NCBI GenBank assembly: GCA_018676675.1
Contig: JABHEG010000133.1
Location: 1 to 64,000 of the forward strand
Length of the DNA: 64,000 nt
Source of the DNA: Lentisphaerota bacterium
GTDB taxonomy: Bacteria > Verrucomicrobiota > Lentisphaeria > Oligosphaerales > JABHEG01
Direction: 5' to 3'
The notes below the pieces were generated by a model. That model did not search any database and had not been told where the DNA came from. It saw nothing but the letters and a program-made list of their open reading frames with translations. Of the stretch, positions 63,081 through 64,000 are shown one piece after another. Numbering within the stretch: position 1 is the stretch's first letter; every line of letters starts with the position of its first letter. Position numbers and translations under genes: made by a program.

Positions 63081-64000
63081 GTCCACCACCCCAGTTGACC
63101 AATGAGATCATCAAGCAGATACAGGCACCAGCCCATGGATTGCCCAAACCAGGCGTACCCTTTGCACAGGCCTGCTTCCGTCAAGCGGAACGGACCTTCC
63201 TTTTCGGCATCGGCGTTGTCCCAAAGTGTGGTGCGCACGTAGCGCAGCAACTCAAGAGCCGCATGGTGCCAGGCGGCTGAGTGGTGTGGGTCGAGGGCCG
63301 CAAGCCGGGCCAGGGGGGCGGCGACCGCGAAGTAGCCATGAGTGAAGTAGACGCATGCGCTCTTCTCGACAGCCCAGTCGATCTTCGTGCCCTTGCGGCT
63401 TGGAAGCAATCCATTTTCAAGCAACCATTCCGCGCCTCTGAGCAGCTTTTCAACAACGGCCTCCTGCTCTGCGGAGTCCGCATTCTCCAGGGCTTCGGTC
63501 AGGTGAAAGATGCACATGCCATGGTGGCCGACATCGTGCCACGTCGCTCCTGCCCAGTAGGGCCAGTGGCCATCCTCATTCTGCCCGTCCAGAAGGTGCT
63601 CGACCGCTCGGTCAGCGGCTTGGTTCCAGCGTGAGTCGGGCGTACCCCCGCGCGTTTCCACGAACGTGGAGACCCAGCGGAGCATCGCGGCAGAGAGCGC
63701 TGTCGTGTTGTGGCAGTCCCGGCCCGACCCCTCCGTTCCCCATCTGAGCGTACCGTCAGGGGTGCGGAAAGGGCCTGCGTGGTTGGTGTCGTGGTAGAAC
63801 GCCCCTGGCTTCCACTCAAGCGTAAGAATGAAATCCGCCATCCGCACCAGAGCGTCCACGTCACGCGTACTGCACGGTAAACCCCTTTGGTAGGCGCGGA
63901 TCAGATTCGTCGCAATGATCGACGTGTTGACGGCAGAGCCACCGTCGCTGTCCTCAAGGCCGCGCAACTCGGGGAATCCGCCGTTGGCGCCCTGGACTCT
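63077..64000 (-). CDS. Partial (alpha/alpha)6-toroid glycan enzyme, 5' end beyond the window
   Basis: 307 residues are visible. The frame is open to the right edge (..GANGGFPELRGLEDS..), so the gene starts beyond position 64000 and the in-frame TTG at 63967 is not a real start. The sequence is helical with ..RDCHNTTALSAAMLRWVSTF.., ..AVEHLLDGQNEDGHWPYWAG.. and ..DVGHHGMCIFHLTEALE.., a toroid pattern that lines up well with the C-terminal domain of the fusion protein at 55071-57977. It overlaps the metallophosphoesterase start by four bases. It is probably an oligosaccharide lyase or hydrolase; family not assigned. Confidence 0.7.
   Translation of the reverse strand, partial: RVQGANGGFPELRGLEDSDGGSAVNTSIIATNLIRAYQRGLPCSTRDVDALVRMADFILTLEWKPGAFYHDTNHAGPFRTPDGTLRWGTEGSGRDCHNTTALSAAMLRWVSTFVETRGGTPDSRWNQAADRAVEHLLDGQNEDGHWPYWAGATWHDVGHHGMCIFHLTEALENADSAEQEAVVEKLLRGAEWLLENGLLPSRKGTKIDWAVEKSACVYFTHGYFAVAAPLARLAALDPHHSAAWHHAALELLRYVRTTLWDNADAEKEGPFRLTEAGLCKGYAWFGQSMGWCLYLLDDLIGQLGWWT

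Noticed and set aside
63077..63967. TTG at 63967 as the start of the edge gene
   Set aside because: The frame stays open and protein-like to the window edge, so the gene begins outside.
1..64000. tRNA, rRNA, integrase or insertion sequence transposase
   Set aside because: I looked for these on both strands and saw none that could be supported.

Overview
The window is high-GC bacterial DNA dominated by secreted polysaccharide-degrading enzymes, sulfatases and cobalamin-linked methyltransferase families. Several heparinase II/III-like lyases, cysteine-type sulfatases, MttB-like and UroD-like proteins, Gfo/Idh/MocA oxidoreductases and very large multidomain secreted proteins together resemble genomes of the PVC group (Lentisphaerota, Kiritimatiellota, Planctomycetota) or Hydrogenedentota. 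This placement is inferred from gene content only; there is no rRNA or other marker gene in the window.

Layout: (1) 0-6 kb holds a truncated sugar-phosphate isomerase/epimerase, a cobalamin riboswitch with its own terminator in front of a BtuB-like TonB-dependent receptor, and a PAS-containing membrane histidine kinase. (2) 6.5-23.3 kb is a lyase cluster: three heparinase II/III-like proteins of different architecture, an HNH nuclease, an MttB-superfamily methyltransferase, and a translationally coupled pair of secreted proteins of unknown family. (3) 24-36 kb is a methyltransferase/oxidoreductase block: three UroD-family proteins, a deacetylase-like protein, a Gfo/Idh/MocA dehydrogenase, a hybrid sensor kinase split by a frameshift in a dinucleotide repeat, a BNR sialidase-like protein and an M55 D-aminopeptidase. 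(4) 36.6-51 kb encodes a beta-helix protein with a CBM9-like domain, a beta-propeller protein, a CBM protein, a sulfatase, a LamG protein and a 1,699-residue GH2 enzyme ending in a nuclease-fold domain. (5) 51-64 kb has a zinc-ribbon lipoprotein, a small conserved hypothetical, a secreted archaemetzincin, a second oxidoreductase coupled to an M14 carboxypeptidase-toroid fusion, a DUF1653 protein, a hemerythrin, a second sulfatase, a metallophosphoesterase and a toroid protein that runs off the right edge.

A working model (inference): lyases, GH2, beta-helix and propeller proteins depolymerise a complex, probably sulfated and uronic-acid-rich glycan. Sulfatases and oxidoreductases process the released sugars. 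MttB/UroD-type proteins handle methyl groups through cobalamin, which the riboswitch-controlled BtuB would import. No corrinoid protein, corrinoid activase, SusC/D pair or response regulator is visible here.

The intergenic DNA is unusually structured. It carries two copies of a 123-bp nested-palindrome element and several families of short GC-rich repeats. It also holds at least three gene remnants: a PIN domain, the C-terminus of an unidentified protein in front of the M55 gene, and an unidentified fragment after the first kinase. This points to considerable local rearrangement.
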